A stretch of 64,000 nt of DNA from an uncultured Alphaproteobacteria bacterium (lineage in GTDB: Bacteria; Pseudomonadota; Alphaproteobacteria; Rhodobacterales; Rhodobacteraceae), in NCBI GenBank assembly GCA_902586885.1, contig CACIJG010000005.1, positions 28,429-92,428 of the forward strand, given 5' to 3'. The notes beneath the pieces are model-generated. The model did no database searches and was not told where the DNA came from. It was given only the letters and a program-made list of their open reading frames with translations. This document shows positions 35,450 to 45,688 of this stretch, in pieces (within the stretch, counting starts at the first letter, position 1; each line of letters opens with the position of its first letter). Position numbers and translations under genes: made by a program.

Positions 35450-36251
35450 AGTTTAATATTTTTTTTGCCTTTTCAATATCCTGAGAAAGAACTGCCCCAA
35501 TATCAGGAAATCTCATTCCAACTTCATCTAAGGTCAAGCAAGCTTGCTCCTTCTCTCCTATTGCTCCAAGACTTATACCTAACCCAAATAGTGTCTTAGG
35601 TGAATACTCACCGCTAGGGCTAATACTAAAGCTTTCTAAATAATCATTTGCTGCCCCTATCCAATTTTCTTGGTTAGCTTTAGTCTCTGCCCTCCAATAA
35701 AATGCGTTTGGAAGCAACGAGCTATTTGGATATTTTTCAATAAAATCAGAAAATTTATTTTCAGAATCTGTCAAATTTCCGGAGTCATGTAAATTTAGGG
35801 CACTATTGAAAATCTCTTCTTCTTCACTTATTTCAGGTGGTATGTCAGAGATAATTTGAGTATTCCCGTGAGAATGGTTGCTCTTTAATTCTTCTTCATT
35901 TTTTGGAGTTTTGCCCTCGAGAGATAATACACGTTTTTTTATATCGTTAGTTTGACCTTTTATAGTCTTTAAGTCCTTATAGTAATTATTCTCTAAGATT
36001 TCAAAACGGTTATGTAATCTTTTTATATCATTTTCTATTTCACTTAATTTCAAAATTTGCCATTCAAACTTATTTTCCACTATATTTTTCATCTTCAGAT
36101 TAAGAATCTCTTTTTCAAGAGATTCTATCTTTTTTTGTAATGTATCAAAAGTTTGATGCTCACTGGCCCGCACTGAGCCCAAAAAGGCTGTCAACTCAAA
36201 CAAAACCAGAAAAAAGACTATCGTTTTTCCCGCTAGCTTATATCCAATCAT
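35442..36251 (-). CDS. cpoB: Cell division coordinator CpoB (YbgF), TPR protein
   Basis: This 269-residue periplasmic protein has an N-terminal signal peptide (hydrophobic residues 10-27), a long coiled-coil region (about residues 35-110) rich in Leu, Lys and Glu, and C-terminal TPR repeats (ALNLHDSGNLTDSENKF, NAFYWRAETKANQ). It coordinates the Tol-Pal system with septal peptidoglycan synthesis. It follows pal after 12 bases, in the standard order. Confidence 0.92.
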   Translation of the reverse strand: MIGYKLAGKTIVFFLVLFELTAFLGSVRASEHQTFDTLQKKIESLEKEILNLKMKNIVENKFEWQILKLSEIENDIKRLHNRFEILENNYYKDLKTIKGQTNDIKKRVLSLEGKTPKNEEELKSNHSHGNTQIISDIPPEISEEEEIFNSALNLHDSGNLTDSENKFSDFIEKYPNSSLLPNAFYWRAETKANQENWIGAANDYLESFSISPSGEYSPKTLFGLGISLGAIGEKEQACLTLDEVGMRFPDIGAVLSQDIEKAKKILNCG

Positions 36252-36263
36252 AGCATCTTCAAT

Positions 36264-36737
36264 CTATTCTGATAATTGCTTCCCAACTACTGTTACTGCT
36301 CGTCTATTCTTTGACCAGCATTCTTCATTAGAACAAACTCTTAAAGGTCTCTCCTTGCCGTAAGTGACTATATTTATTCGGCCAGGTTCTATTCCCTTGG
36401 CCAGAAAATAATTTTTTACAGCATTTGCTCTTCTTGCCCCTAAAGCAAGATTATACTCTCTTGTTCCTTGTTCGTCTGCATGTCCTTGAATTGTTATAGG
36501 GAGAAACTTCTTATCTTCCAACCATTGCAGTTGGCTATTAAGAACCTCTAGGGCGTCAGGCCGGAGATCGCTTTTATCAACAGTAAATAAAATTGTATCA
36601 CCAACAAGGTTTTTGAAATAATCAAGGTCTGTTTGCGATATCTGTTCTGAACCAATTTGATCATTAGTCTTAAAACCATTATTCTCGCAGCTAAATAATA
36701 ACATGCTGACCAGAACTCCGAAGATTATCTTTTGCAT
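36264..36737 (-). CDS. pal: Peptidoglycan-associated lipoprotein Pal
   Basis: This 157-residue lipoprotein has a lipobox (LLFSC, Cys17) after a short hydrophobic signal and a C-terminal OmpA-like domain: LPITIQGHADEQGTREYNLALGARRANAV contains the peptidoglycan-binding residues (HADERG-type motif; written in two parts: QGHADEQGT and NLALGARRA). It anchors the outer membrane to peptidoglycan and is recruited by TolB. Length is normal for Alphaproteobacteria. Confidence 0.95.
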   Translation of the reverse strand: MQKIIFGVLVSMLLFSCENNGFKTNDQIGSEQISQTDLDYFKNLVGDTILFTVDKSDLRPDALEVLNSQLQWLEDKKFLPITIQGHADEQGTREYNLALGARRANAVKNYFLAKGIEPGRINIVTYGKERPLRVCSNEECWSKNRRAVTVVGKQLSE

Positions 36738-36806
36738 ATCAAACGCCTTTCATATAAATTGGTGCAATTTATCTACTGTTTTACACCATAATTTGAATTT
36801 ATGAAA

Positions 36807-38159
36807 TTAATTTAATAATGGCGACCAGTTCGGATCAGAGGCGAATGAGGCAGTTTTTATTTTTTTCATATTTCTACCTGAAATATCAATAGAATAAATG
36901 GAAGGTGCACCCGCTTTCCCAGGAGTTTCTCTAAAAAACATTATCACTCTACCATTTGGAGACCAGGCAGGACCTTCATCAAGGAACGATGTTGTTAAAA
37001 GTCGTTCTTTACTCCCGTCTACTCTCATAACTCCTATATGAAACTTTCCTTTGTTAATTTTTGTAAAAGCAATAAGATCGCCTCTAGGAGACCAAACTGG
37101 TGTCGCGTACTTCCCTTCCCCAAAACTTATTCTCTTTGCATCACCGCCTTCTGAAGAAATAATATAAAGCTGTTGTCCTCCTCCACGATCACTTTCAAAA
37201 ACAATATTTTTACCATCAGGTGAAAAGCTTGGTGCTGTATCAATTCCTATGTTTGAGGTTAATCTCCTTCTCTCTAAGGTTCCTAAGTTTATCGAAAAGA
37301 TATCAGTGTTCCCACCTTCTGTAATTGATAAAACAATTTTCTTTCCATCCATTGAAAATCTTGGAGCAAAACTCATCCCTGTCAAATTTCCTAATGAACT
37401 AATCTTATCGTTATCAAGGTTCATCAAATATACATTTGGTTTACCAGTCTCATATCCAGTAAAGATTATCTCATTATCAGTGGGAGAAAATCGCGGCGCT
37501 ATAACAAGAGATGGAGGATGTTTCAAAAATCTAAAATTTGCGCCATCCTGATCCATAATAGCTAACCTTTTTAATCTGTTATTTTTTGGGCCAGTTTCTG
37601 ATACAAAAACTACTCTACTATCAAAATACGGACTTTCTCCGGTAAGTCTTTCATAAATAGTATCGGAAATTTTATGCGAAATCCTCCTCCAACTTTCTTG
37701 TTTAGTTAAGTACTTTTTTCCCTTACCAATTTCTTTTTGTTGAGATACATCCCAAAGCCTGAATTTAACCTCTAGTCTTCCATCGAGATTTATACCCACC
37801 GCACCAATAACCAAAACATCGGCGTTGATAATAGACCAGTTATCAAATTGGACAGGCGTATTAAAGCTTATTGGGGTGTCTAAATAGGCTGTCTGAGCAA
37901 TTGTTTTGAATAAGCCTGTTCCGTTGAGGTTATTTGAAATTACTTTTGACAGCTCTCGACTAATTATTGTATTAGCACCTTCTTCCTTTATAAAGGCCGG
38001 TAATGCTATAGACATGGGTTTTATTACCCCTTTATTCACTGTCATTTTTATTTTTGGAGCTTGTTCTTCCTGACTCATGCCAAAGTTTGTGAAAAATACA
38101 AGAGTAAAAACACAAGCCAATGTATAGAGAGTAAATTTAAATTTTATATTTTTATCCAT
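36807..38159 (-). CDS. tolB: Tol-Pal system protein TolB
   Basis: This protein of about 450 residues has a signal peptide ending near GMS-QEEQ, an N-terminal TolB domain and a six-bladed propeller with repeated FSPDG/WSP motifs ([39 protein letters not shown]). I take ATG at 38159, which overlaps the tolA stop by eight bases, over an in-frame ATG at 38189. The later start gives a clean lysine-containing signal peptide. It bridges TolA and Pal in the periplasm. Confidence 0.94.
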   Translation of the reverse strand: MDKNIKFKFTLYTLACVFTLVFFTNFGMSQEEQAPKIKMTVNKGVIKPMSIALPAFIKEEGANTIISRELSKVISNNLNGTGLFKTIAQTAYLDTPISFNTPVQFDNWSIINADVLVIGAVGINLDGRLEVKFRLWDVSQQKEIGKGKKYLTKQESWRRISHKISDTIYERLTGESPYFDSRVVFVSETGPKNNRLKRLAIMDQDGANFRFLKHPPSLVIAPRFSPTDNEIIFTGYETGKPNVYLMNLDNDKISSLGNLTGMSFAPRFSMDGKKIVLSITEGGNTDIFSINLGTLERRRLTSNIGIDTAPSFSPDGKNIVFESDRGGGQQLYIISSEGGDAKRISFGEGKYATPVWSPRGDLIAFTKINKGKFHIGVMRVDGSKERLLTTSFLDEGPAWSPNGRVIMFFRETPGKAGAPSIYSIDISGRNMKKIKTASFASDPNWSPLLN

Positions 38160-39156
38160 TGTTAGCACCAACATTAGTTTTAGGATCAAAAACTACCCTC
38201 AATATTAACCCATTAGGAAAAATTTCCTTAGGAACTTGAAAAGGTATCGACTCCAATACAGCATTTATAGCGGACCTTTTGGCGATTAAAAAATTTCCTT
38301 CTAGTGACTTAGGGTAAACAGTTTTTATTGTGCCTACAATATTTCCTCTCGAATTTAAAGGAATTTCAAGTTCTATTACATATTTTTCAAAATTTGGTAA
38401 CCTATTTATGGATACTACATTCCAGTTACTATTAAGTTTTTCTAGCATTCTGGCTTTTGCCAAATTTTGCATGGGGCTCTCATTTATTTCTTTTATTTGT
38501 GACACACTCTCTTTTGCGACTTCATTTATTAGCTGATCATAAATATCCGAATTATCAACCTCTTCTGTCGATTCCGTTTGTTTTAATTTGCTAAAATCCA
38601 TCGGCTTTTTTAAAGGTATTTTTGCTATTTTTATGGCGCCTGAAACAATAGCAGTGTTTATTCCCTCAGGTGAAATTTTAGTTGTTGTAGGGGCATTTTT
38701 TTTGTTTTTCTTTTCAAGCTTGGATTTATCTAAGGAACTGTTCTTTCCAAGACTTGAGCTAACATTCTCTGAATGATTAATTCCCTCCTCACCACGCTGA
38801 GCTATTCCTGTTATTATCTCTCCAGGAGTTTTCCTAGTTTGAACTTTTATAATGTTTGGCTCAGTTACGCCCTTTAACTCATTTCCTACTGACTTTATCT
38901 TCTTCTCTTTTGCATTTTCCGACTGTTTTTTTTCAGTTATTGGATTAACGAAGTTAACTTTTCCGTTTTCGAGCGGTTTTGATTTATTTTTACTGTCTTC
39001 CGAAATCATTTTTTTGTAATCAGTCTCTGAGATCACTTCTACTCTTACACTCTGAATAACATCCTTCCTTTGAATTAGGATGTTTTCTATATTAATTAAC
39101 AGTAGGATACCAAACAAGAGATGAAAAAAACCTGATGTGTATACCCCAATATTCAT
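38152..39156 (-). CDS. tolA: Tol-Pal system protein TolA
   Basis: This 334-residue protein has one N-terminal membrane helix (about residues 8-28), a long charged Lys/Glu/Ser-rich linker (about 50-230) and a C-terminal TonB/TolA-like domain ending with [14 protein letters not shown]. It spans the periplasm from TolQR to Pal/TolB. The sequence of the linker is poorly conserved but composition and position in the operon settle the identity. Confidence 0.88.
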   Translation of the reverse strand: MNIGVYTSGFFHLLFGILLLINIENILIQRKDVIQSVRVEVISETDYKKMISEDSKNKSKPLENGKVNFVNPITEKKQSENAKEKKIKSVGNELKGVTEPNIIKVQTRKTPGEIITGIAQRGEEGINHSENVSSSLGKNSSLDKSKLEKKNKKNAPTTTKISPEGINTAIVSGAIKIAKIPLKKPMDFSKLKQTESTEEVDNSDIYDQLINEVAKESVSQIKEINESPMQNLAKARMLEKLNSNWNVVSINRLPNFEKYVIELEIPLNSRGNIVGTIKTVYPKSLEGNFLIAKRSAINAVLESIPFQVPKEIFPNGLILRVVFDPKTNVGANNG

Positions 39157-39176
39157 ATAATTAATCCAATATTAAC

Positions 39177-39623
39177 TTATTTTGAGTCGGTAACTAGAGA
39201 TACAGCATTGAAACCACTTTGGGTCAATATACCCATCAATTTTGCTACTCTTTCGTATTGCAATTGGCCACTAGCTCTAAGAAAAATCTTATCAGAATCT
39301 CTTTCTCTTTTTATAGAAACTAACTTCATTTTTAATTGATCCCTTGAAACTTTAACCTCATTAATAAATATGTTCTCTTCTTCATCAACTGTCAAAGTAA
39401 GGGGTTTTTCTTTTTCGGTGGGAAGAGGTCTTGCTTCGGTCTCCGGCAAATCAACTTTCACTCCCACGCTTAGCAAAGGTGCAGCAACCATGAAAATTAT
39501 TAAAAGGACCAGCATTACATCTACAAAAGGGGTCACGTTTATTTCAGCCATTGGTAAAAATTGCTGCCTTCTCAATTTAAGCCTCTTCTTTAGAGAGCTT
39601 GTCTTATTAGAGCCTGATTGCAT
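39177..39623 (-). CDS. tolR: Tol-Pal system protein TolR (ExbD family)
   Basis: This 148-residue protein has the TolR N-terminal region (MAEINVTPFVDVMLVLLIIFMV, with the essential Asp in the membrane helix) and the periplasmic domain segment LPLTEAEARPLPTEKE-like region. It forms the stator with TolQ that uses the proton gradient to energise TolA. It lies seven bases after tolQ. Confidence 0.94.
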   Translation of the reverse strand: MQSGSNKTSSLKKRLKLRRQQFLPMAEINVTPFVDVMLVLLIIFMVAAPLLSVGVKVDLPETEARPLPTEKEKPLTLTVDEEENIFINEVKVSRDQLKMKLVSIKRERDSDKIFLRASGQLQYERVAKLMGILTQSGFNAVSLVTDSK

Positions 39624-39630
39624 AAAAAAC

Positions 39631-40341
39631 CTACGTTTTTTCTCTATTCATATCTATGTGTCGTGACATTATTACAGAAAACTCTTCCGTGAATTCTTCT
39701 ACACTACCTAAAACTTTTTGAGAGTCGCCAGAGAGCTTATTGTAAAAGATTACCGCTGGAATAGCAGCTAATAAACCTAGCGCTGTTGCTAAAAGTGCTT
39801 CTGCAATTCCTGGAGCTACCACAGCTAAATTGCTGCTTTCTTGAATGGCAATTTCCTGAAATGCATTCTTTATGCCCCATACAGTTCCAAAAAGCCCAAC
39901 AAAAGGAGCCACGGAGCCAACGGTTGCTAAAAAATATAAACCTGAAGTAAGTTTTTCATTCCATCTATCCAAAACAACATTCATAGCTCTATCAATTCTG
40001 GTCTGTGCTCCATCTATTAATCTACCACTACTAGCAACTGATCTATGCCACTCATCCATTGCAGCACAAAATATTTGCTCACATATTCCACTTTGCTGAT
40101 CTTTTTTTTCTTTATACAGTTCCTCCAAAGGGATACCGGACCAAAACTCTTCTAAAAAGAGTCCCTTATCTTTTTTTGCTCTACGATAATCAACAGACTT
40201 TTGAATTATTATCGACCAAGACCAAAATGACGCTGCAACCAAAACCAACATTACTAATTTTACGGTAATAGTTGCTCTGAAGAATAGGGCAATTAGGGAA
40301 AAATCTACTGCTTGTGTTTGGGTTAATAAGTTCTCTTCCAT
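39631..40341 (-). CDS. tolQ: Tol-Pal system protein TolQ (ExbB/MotA family)
   Basis: This 236-residue protein has three membrane helices, about residues 15-45, 130-160 and 170-200. The motif VGLFGTVWGIKNAF and the region GIAEALLATALGLLAAIPAVIFYN are diagnostic for TolQ/ExbB. It is the proton-conducting subunit of the Tol-Pal motor. It is preceded by ybgC, as in other Alphaproteobacteria. Confidence 0.95.
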   Translation of the reverse strand: MEENLLTQTQAVDFSLIALFFRATITVKLVMLVLVAASFWSWSIIIQKSVDYRRAKKDKGLFLEEFWSGIPLEELYKEKKDQQSGICEQIFCAAMDEWHRSVASSGRLIDGAQTRIDRAMNVVLDRWNEKLTSGLYFLATVGSVAPFVGLFGTVWGIKNAFQEIAIQESSNLAVVAPGIAEALLATALGLLAAIPAVIFYNKLSGDSQKVLGSVEEFTEEFSVIMSRHIDMNREKT

Positions 40342-40369
40342 TTTGTGAATTCCTAAATCAGTTTAATTA

Positions 40370-40771
40370 TTAAGAGTCAAAGAAAAGTTTCATCTTGTTT
40401 ACTATTTCATTTGGAAGTTTAGTTACCTTGCCTCTCGAATTTAATAGAGCTATTTTTACTTCACAATCAAACAGGGTCTTATCTTTTCTAAGAATTTTTT
40501 GACCTAAAATCAACGTAGCTTTTTTAATATCCAACATGTGGGTTTTTATCAATAACTTGTCTCCAAAAAAAGAGGGGGAAAGATATTCAGCTGAGATTTT
40601 TTTTACAATAAAAAATAACCCATCTTTTTCTAATAAATTCCTCTGATCAATACCTATGTTTGCCAATAACTTACTTCTGGCACGCTCAACAAATTTTAAA
40701 TAATTTGCATAATAAACTCTTCCACCCATATCGGTATCTTCATAATACACTTCACATTCAAAAAAAAACAT
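40370..40771 (-). CDS. ybgC: Acyl-CoA thioesterase YbgC (Tol-Pal associated)
   Basis: This 133-residue hotdog-fold protein has the 4HBT motif YYEDTDMGGRVYYANYLKFVERARS with the catalytic Asp and Tyr region (split: EDTDMGG, VYYANYLKF). It hydrolyses short-chain acyl-CoA or acyl-ACP thioesters. It is the first gene of the tol cluster. Its function in envelope biology is unknown, but the position is widely conserved. Confidence 0.93.
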   Translation of the reverse strand: MFFFECEVYYEDTDMGGRVYYANYLKFVERARSKLLANIGIDQRNLLEKDGLFFIVKKISAEYLSPSFFGDKLLIKTHMLDIKKATLILGQKILRKDKTLFDCEVKIALLNSRGKVTKLPNEIVNKMKLFFDS

Positions 40772-40797
40772 AATTCCAGATAGTTATTTTTTTTAAT

Positions 40798-41802
40798 TTA
40801 TTCTCTGTTTGGCTCTTCCATGCCTAGATATGTCCAACCCCTTTTTCCGAGACACCTACCTCTAGGAGTTCGTTGAATCATCCCTTCCTGTAACAAAAAA
40901 GGCTCAAGAACTTCTTCAATAGAGTCTCTTGACTCAGATAAAGCAGCAGCCATTGTGTCGACACCCACTGGTCCTCCTGAATATTCGTCGGCAAGTAATC
41001 GCAAATATTTTCTATCTCCTTCATCTAAACCCATCTCATCAACTCCAAGACGGCTTAATGAACTATTAACCAGTTCTAAATTAACTTTTCCATTATTTTC
41101 CACTGTTGCAAAATCAACAACTCTCCGTAAAAGTCTTCCTGCTATTCTCGGTGTACCTCTAGATCTTTTAGCTATTTCCGTTGCACTTTTTTCATCTAAA
41201 ATAATATTCATTAATGATGCCCCTCTTAGAACAACTTTCACAAGGTCCTGTACGTTATAGTAACTCAGTCTTATGGGAATCCCAAATCTGTCTCGCATTG
41301 GGGTGGTCATCAAACCTAATCTTGTGGTTGAACCCACCAAAGTAAAAGGCTTTAGTTCAATTCTAAGTGATCGAGCTGCAGACCCTTCACCAACAATTAA
41401 ATCACAACTAAAGTCCTCCATTGCTGGATAGAGTATCTCTTCTACAGTAGAGCTTAATCGATGAATTTCGTCTATGAACAAGACATCGTTTTCATCGAGA
41501 CTTGTTAATATTGCAGCTAAGTCTCCAGATTTGGTTAACACGGGACCAGAGGTCATTTTAAAATTTACACCTAGCTCTCTGGCAATAATCTGACCAAGAG
41601 TTGTCTTACCTAGACCTGGTGGCCCATAAAACAAAACATGATCCATTGCGCTTCTTCTTAGTTTTGAAGACTCCAAAAAAATTTTTAGGTTTTCTTTTAA
41701 TTGCTTTTGACCAATGAACTCATTCAAATGCTTGGGTCGCAGGGCATTCTCGTAATCATCCTTTTGTGCATCGGGAGATAAATGATCATTTTTTGTAGTC
41801 AT
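40798..41802 (-). CDS. ruvB: Holliday junction branch migration helicase RuvB
   Basis: This 334-residue AAA ATPase has Walker A GPPGLGKT at residues 60-67, Walker B (FIDEIHR), sensor I ([10 protein letters not shown]) and the RuvB C-terminal winged helix ([20 protein letters not shown] segment). It drives branch migration with RuvA. Its ATG overlaps the ruvA stop by one base, and the order ruvC-ruvA-ruvB-ybgC is standard for Alphaproteobacteria. Confidence 0.98.
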   Translation of the reverse strand: MTTKNDHLSPDAQKDDYENALRPKHLNEFIGQKQLKENLKIFLESSKLRRSAMDHVLFYGPPGLGKTTLGQIIARELGVNFKMTSGPVLTKSGDLAAILTSLDENDVLFIDEIHRLSSTVEEILYPAMEDFSCDLIVGEGSAARSLRIELKPFTLVGSTTRLGLMTTPMRDRFGIPIRLSYYNVQDLVKVVLRGASLMNIILDEKSATEIAKRSRGTPRIAGRLLRRVVDFATVENNGKVNLELVNSSLSRLGVDEMGLDEGDRKYLRLLADEYSGGPVGVDTMAAALSESRDSIEEVLEPFLLQEGMIQRTPRGRCLGKRGWTYLGMEEPNRE

Positions 41803-42449
41803 TAATTGCTTCCCTTTGCAAGAAACCGAAGCGCATACTTTACAATTTCCGATGCATCGGCACCTGAAATTTCCTTAGAAATTTTCTCAATTGCTTCCTG
41901 AGCCTCATTATGCTTGAACCCAAGATTTTGCAGTGCTGAGAGAGCGTCTTTGTGCGATTCTTGTATTAAAATTAAGTCGTTTTCTTCAGTATTTATTTCT
42001 AATGCATCGTCTGACACCTGCTTTAAGCTACCCATAGTCATTATTTCTTTTCTTCCACTTAGTTCGACTATGATGCGCTGAGCCATCCTTGGACCTACCC
42101 CAGAAACGCTTTTAAATGCTATCTCATTTTTCATCCTTACAGATTTCAATAAATCTTCTGGTGTTAAGTTATTAAGAATTGCTAATGCAACTTTTGCTCC
42201 AACACCCTGAACGGACTTTAGGATATTAAACCATTTCTTTTCTCTAAAAGAAAGAAAACCTACCAATTGAAGCAAATCCTCCTTTACAAGCAATTCAGTA
42301 AACAAAGAAACTTCTTGATTATGATCAATCGTCGCCATTGCTGCCAATATTTTCTCTGTTACAAACACCTCATATCCTAGCCCGCCAACATCAATTACCA
42401 AATGTTCATTATTTTTGCTTATTAATTTTCCAGTTATCTTACCTATCAT
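41802..42449 (-). CDS. ruvA: Holliday junction branch migration protein RuvA
   Basis: This 215-residue protein opens with [12 protein letters not shown] and carries the OB-fold, the helix-hairpin-helix region [19 protein letters not shown] and domain III ([20 protein letters not shown]), which contacts RuvB. It holds the four-way junction. It lies five bases after ruvC. Confidence 0.97.
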   Translation of the reverse strand: MIGKITGKLISKNNEHLVIDVGGLGYEVFVTEKILAAMATIDHNQEVSLFTELLVKEDLLQLVGFLSFREKKWFNILKSVQGVGAKVALAILNNLTPEDLLKSVRMKNEIAFKSVSGVGPRMAQRIIVELSGRKEIMTMGSLKQVSDDALEINTEENDLILIQESHKDALSALQNLGFKHNEAQEAIEKISKEISGADASEIVKYALRFLAKGSN

Positions 42450-42454
42450 ATTAA

Positions 42455-42961
42455 TTAAATTGCCCTCTCTATTGCTCTATTTAATGAATCTTTCATCTTA
42501 GAGCTGTGCATGTGACAAAGTGCTATTGCGATTGCATCTGATTCGTCTGCTCTATCAAGTTCTACTCTTGGGAATTGAATTGATATCATTCTCTTAATAT
42601 CTTCTTTTGTCGCATGGCCCCTTCCTACTACGACTTTCTTAATATAATTTGGAGAGTATTCAGCAACTTTCAAATTTCTCTCCCCAAGAGATATAATTGC
42701 TGCAGCCCTTGCTTGACCCAACTTTAAAGCACCTGCTGGATCACTTTTTACAAATGTTTTTTCTATTGCTCCACTTTGTACATCGAAAGAGCTTAAAACT
42801 TCTCTTAGTTGTTCTAAAATCGACACTAGTCTCACTGATAATTCATCTTTAGGTTTAGTTTTGCAAACGCCGCTTCCCAAATATGATATATTTGGACCTA
42901 CTGATGAAATAACACCCCAACCAGTGTAATTTAAGCCTGGATCTATTCCTATTACCTGCAT
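42455..42961 (-). CDS. ruvC: Crossover junction endodeoxyribonuclease RuvC
   Basis: This 168-residue nuclease has the first catalytic Asp in IGIDPGLNYTGWG, the Glu in AIEKTFVKSDPAGALKLGQARA and the final acidic pair in DRADESDAIAIALCH. It resolves Holliday junctions. It starts the ruvCAB run. Length is normal. Confidence 0.97.
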   Translation of the reverse strand: MQVIGIDPGLNYTGWGVISSVGPNISYLGSGVCKTKPKDELSVRLVSILEQLREVLSSFDVQSGAIEKTFVKSDPAGALKLGQARAAAIISLGERNLKVAEYSPNYIKKVVVGRGHATKEDIKRMISIQFPRVELDRADESDAIAIALCHMHSSKMKDSLNRAIERAI

Positions 42962-43037
42962 TTATTATCTTTTAGATAAAGATAGCACATTTTTAACATT
43001 TACTTCAAGAAAAGAGAAAAAATACTCCAGTTAGAGG

Positions 43038-43856
43038 CTATACCTTTCTTAGTAACAAACCCGACCAATTATCCTCTGATTGTTGCCTCACAAGTCTGAA
43101 GTTAAAGAACAAGCAAATATTTCTTATATCTTTTGATTGTTTTTTATTTAATCCAGATAAAATTAAATATCCGTTGGGTTCTAAGTTTTTATAAAAGTCT
43201 AATAGCAACCGCTTTATCGGCTTATATAAAATATTAGCCAATATTAAATTGTACCTTCCTGTAGAGTTTAGTGAACTACCATTAAAACCTTCTGATTTAA
43301 AGACTTTCACAAAATTTGAAACGCTATTTTTTTCGATATTTTTTCTGGTAACTTCTAGAGCGTTCTGGTCATTATCGACTGCAAAGACCCTAGACCTGAA
43401 TAATTTGGCTACAGCAAGTGAAAGAATTCCCGTACCGCAACCAACGTCGATTGAATTTCTAGACACAAAACCTAATTCATAAAGATACGAAATCATTTCT
43501 AAACAACATTTTGTTGTAAAATGATGCCCCGTCCCAAAAGCAAGACCTGAATTTATAACCAACAGAACTTTATTTATTGGGGCTCCCTCAGCATAAAATG
43601 AACTTGATATAAAAAACCTACCTATTTTAAGCGGTTTAAATTTTATTCTTGATAACTCAACCCAATCCTTTTTTTCTATAAATCTACATTTGAGTTTGAT
43701 ACAAAACGAATTTTCAATTATTTTTAATGTAATTTCATCAATTTTTTTTTCTGAAAAAATTTCAATCTTTTCAACTTTTCCGTTTCCTCCAAGATAAACA
43801 TTTCTATACAAAAAAAGATTTGTATTAAACTCTAAGAAAGTCTCCAACCTTTCCAA
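43038..43856 (-). CDS. prmA: Ribosomal protein L11 methyltransferase (PrmA)
   Basis: This 272-residue protein has the PrmA-specific GLAFGTGHHFTTKCCLE segment, SAM motif I (SIDVGCGTGILS), and LILANILYKPI (NPPY-like, NIL). It methylates ribosomal protein L11. The N-terminal L11-binding domain looks short. Coding continues in frame upstream of the TTG at 43856 for about 16 codons without a standard start (to near 43903), so the true start may be an unusual codon. It precedes the ruv genes and shares no overlap. Confidence 0.85.
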   Translation of the reverse strand: MERLETFLEFNTNLFLYRNVYLGGNGKVEKIEIFSEKKIDEITLKIIENSFCIKLKCRFIEKKDWVELSRIKFKPLKIGRFFISSSFYAEGAPINKVLLVINSGLAFGTGHHFTTKCCLEMISYLYELGFVSRNSIDVGCGTGILSLAVAKLFRSRVFAVDNDQNALEVTRKNIEKNSVSNFVKVFKSEGFNGSSLNSTGRYNLILANILYKPIKRLLLDFYKNLEPNGYLILSGLNKKQSKDIRNICLFFNFRLVRQQSEDNWSGLLLRKV

Positions 43857-43917
43857 GATTTTGCCTGAAATATTATCTGCAGTATAGCAAAATATAGTGA
43901 CTAATCTTTACAAATTT

Positions 43918-44487
43918 TCAGCAAGTTAAGCTTTTTTTAGTTAAAATTATCCCGGTGCCCCCTAGCCCACAATAGCCCCCTGGATTTTTAGCCAAATACT
44001 GTTGGTGATAATCTTCTGCTATATAGAAAACTGGTGCTTTTGTTACTTCTGTAGTTATCTTTCCAAAACCATGTCTTAATAGTTGCTTCTCATATATGTT
44101 CATCGAATTTATGATTGAATGTTTTTGTTTATCACTAAAAAAATACGCTCCACTTCTGTACTGAGAACCTATATCGTTGCCTTGTCGATTTCCCTGAGTA
44201 GGATTATGATTTTCCCAAAAGACTCTGAGTATATCATCGAAAGTTAAGACATTCTGATTAAAAACTATTTTCACAACTTCATTATGACCTGTAGTTCCAG
44301 AACAAACCGCTTGATAGGAGGGATTTTTTATAATTCCACCTGCATATCCAACGGCTGTAAGTTCTACGCCAGGAAGCTCCCAAAATTTTTTTTCTGCTCC
44401 CCAAAAACAACCCATACCAAACATTGCAATTTCAAAATTACTATGTTGGTCAAAGCTCAGATTTTTATTAAAAATATAATGAATCAT
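43918..44487 (-). CDS. msrA: Peptide methionine sulfoxide reductase A
   Basis: This 189-residue protein has the catalytic motif GCFWGAEKKF with Cys27, the segment VGYAGG and the pair YHQQYLAKNPGGYCGLGG. The C-terminal resolving cysteines are in GYCGLGG and the final residue SLTC. It reduces methionine-S-sulfoxide in proteins. The start ATG is 10 bases after the rpsD stop, so it may be read through from it. Confidence 0.95.
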   Translation of the reverse strand: MIHYIFNKNLSFDQHSNFEIAMFGMGCFWGAEKKFWELPGVELTAVGYAGGIIKNPSYQAVCSGTTGHNEVVKIVFNQNVLTFDDILRVFWENHNPTQGNRQGNDIGSQYRSGAYFFSDKQKHSIINSMNIYEKQLLRHGFGKITTEVTKAPVFYIAEDYHQQYLAKNPGGYCGLGGTGIILTKKSLTC

Positions 44488-44497
44488 AAAACTATCT

Positions 44498-45118
44498 CTA
44501 GTTTTTCGCGTAATACTCTACAACCAGATTTGGTTCCATCATTGCAGGATATGGAACATCCGATAGCTCGGGTATTCTGACAAATTTTGCCGTTAATTTT
44601 TTAAAGTCAACTTCAATATACTCAGGTACATCTCTTTCCTTAAGAGCCAAAGCCTCTACTATAAGACCCATTTCTTTGGATCGTTCTCTTACCTCCACTA
44701 TATCACCTTCTTTTACGGAATAAGAAGGTATATCTACTTTTTTTCCGTTTACTAATATATGGCCATGATTAACAAATTGCCTTGCAGCGAAAACAGTCGG
44801 TACAAATTTTGCCCTGTACACAACAGCATCGAGACGTCTTTCTAAAAGCCCAATAAGCTTTTCACCGGTATCGCCCCTTTCCTTTTCAGCAGTATTGAAT
44901 ATACGCCTAAACTGTTTTTCTGTCAGGTCTCCATAGTATCCTTTAAGTTTCTGTTTGGCTCTCAATTGAAGACCGAAGTCTGAAAGTTTACCTTTCCTTC
45001 TTTGACCGTGCTGTCCTGGTCCATACTCTCTCTTATTGACAGGTGACTTTGGTCGACCCCATATGTTCTCACCCATACGCCTGTCTATTTTATGCTTTGC
45101 TGAAGTACGCTTTGTCAA
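44498..45118 (-). CDS. rpsD: 30S ribosomal protein S4
   Basis: This 206-residue protein matches S4 throughout: [24 protein letters not shown], the [13 protein letters not shown] segment and the S4 RNA-binding domain ([34 protein letters not shown]). It binds 16S rRNA early in assembly. Its start TTG/ATG codon region gives [11 protein letters not shown]. The 116-base gap upstream is shared with DUF1489, divergently placed. Confidence 0.98.
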   Translation of the reverse strand: MTKRTSAKHKIDRRMGENIWGRPKSPVNKREYGPGQHGQRRKGKLSDFGLQLRAKQKLKGYYGDLTEKQFRRIFNTAEKERGDTGEKLIGLLERRLDAVVYRAKFVPTVFAARQFVNHGHILVNGKKVDIPSYSVKEGDIVEVRERSKEMGLIVEALALKERDVPEYIEVDFKKLTAKFVRIPELSDVPYPAMMEPNLVVEYYAKN

Positions 45119-45234
45119 TATTTAAGCCCTTTTTTCTGTGGTTGTAAAAAGATTAATTGTTTATAATGAATACGCTTTAACTGTCAAGAAAACAATTGAA
45201 ATTAAAAAGTCAGGTTAAATTTAGGTGATCGGAA

Positions 45235-45672
45235 ATGATAAATTTGGTAAAAATAGCCGTGGGGGTAACTACTGTAGAAGAATTGAGACTCCGTCAGACG
45301 GAATTTTTAAAAAAAATTAATGATAATAACTTTCCATATTTCTACCACAAAACAAGGATGATGCCTAAGAAGCACGAGGATATAATTTCTAATGGATCGC
45401 TTTACTGGGTTATAAAGGGTGTTATTTGTGCCAGACAAAAAGTAATAGACATTGTTAAATTCGAAGATACAGATGGTAAAAAAAAATGTAAGATATTTCT
45501 TGCTGCCAAAATTGTAAAAACAAAACCTGTTAGGAAACGCCCTTTTCAGGGATGGAGGTACCTCAAAAAGCACATTACACCTGCGGACCTGAATGAACCA
45601 ATAAAAGGTAATTTTGAGTCGAATATCCCAATTGATGTCCAAAAAAAACTATTAGAAATAGGTGTTTTATAA
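45235..45672 (+). CDS. DUF1489 family protein
   Basis: This 145-residue protein has the DUF1489 features: LVKIAVGVTTVEEL at the start, TRMMPKKHEDI, SLYWVIKGVICARQKVI and a basic C-terminal segment RPFQGWRYLK. The family is almost confined to Alphaproteobacteria and its function is unknown. It is a single gene, divergent from rpsD and convergent with hisG 17 bases away. Confidence 0.88.
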   Translation: MINLVKIAVGVTTVEELRLRQTEFLKKINDNNFPYFYHKTRMMPKKHEDIISNGSLYWVIKGVICARQKVIDIVKFEDTDGKKKCKIFLAAKIVKTKPVRKRPFQGWRYLKKHITPADLNEPIKGNFESNIPIDVQKKLLEIGVL

Positions 45673-45688
45673 AAATTTTGAATTGATG

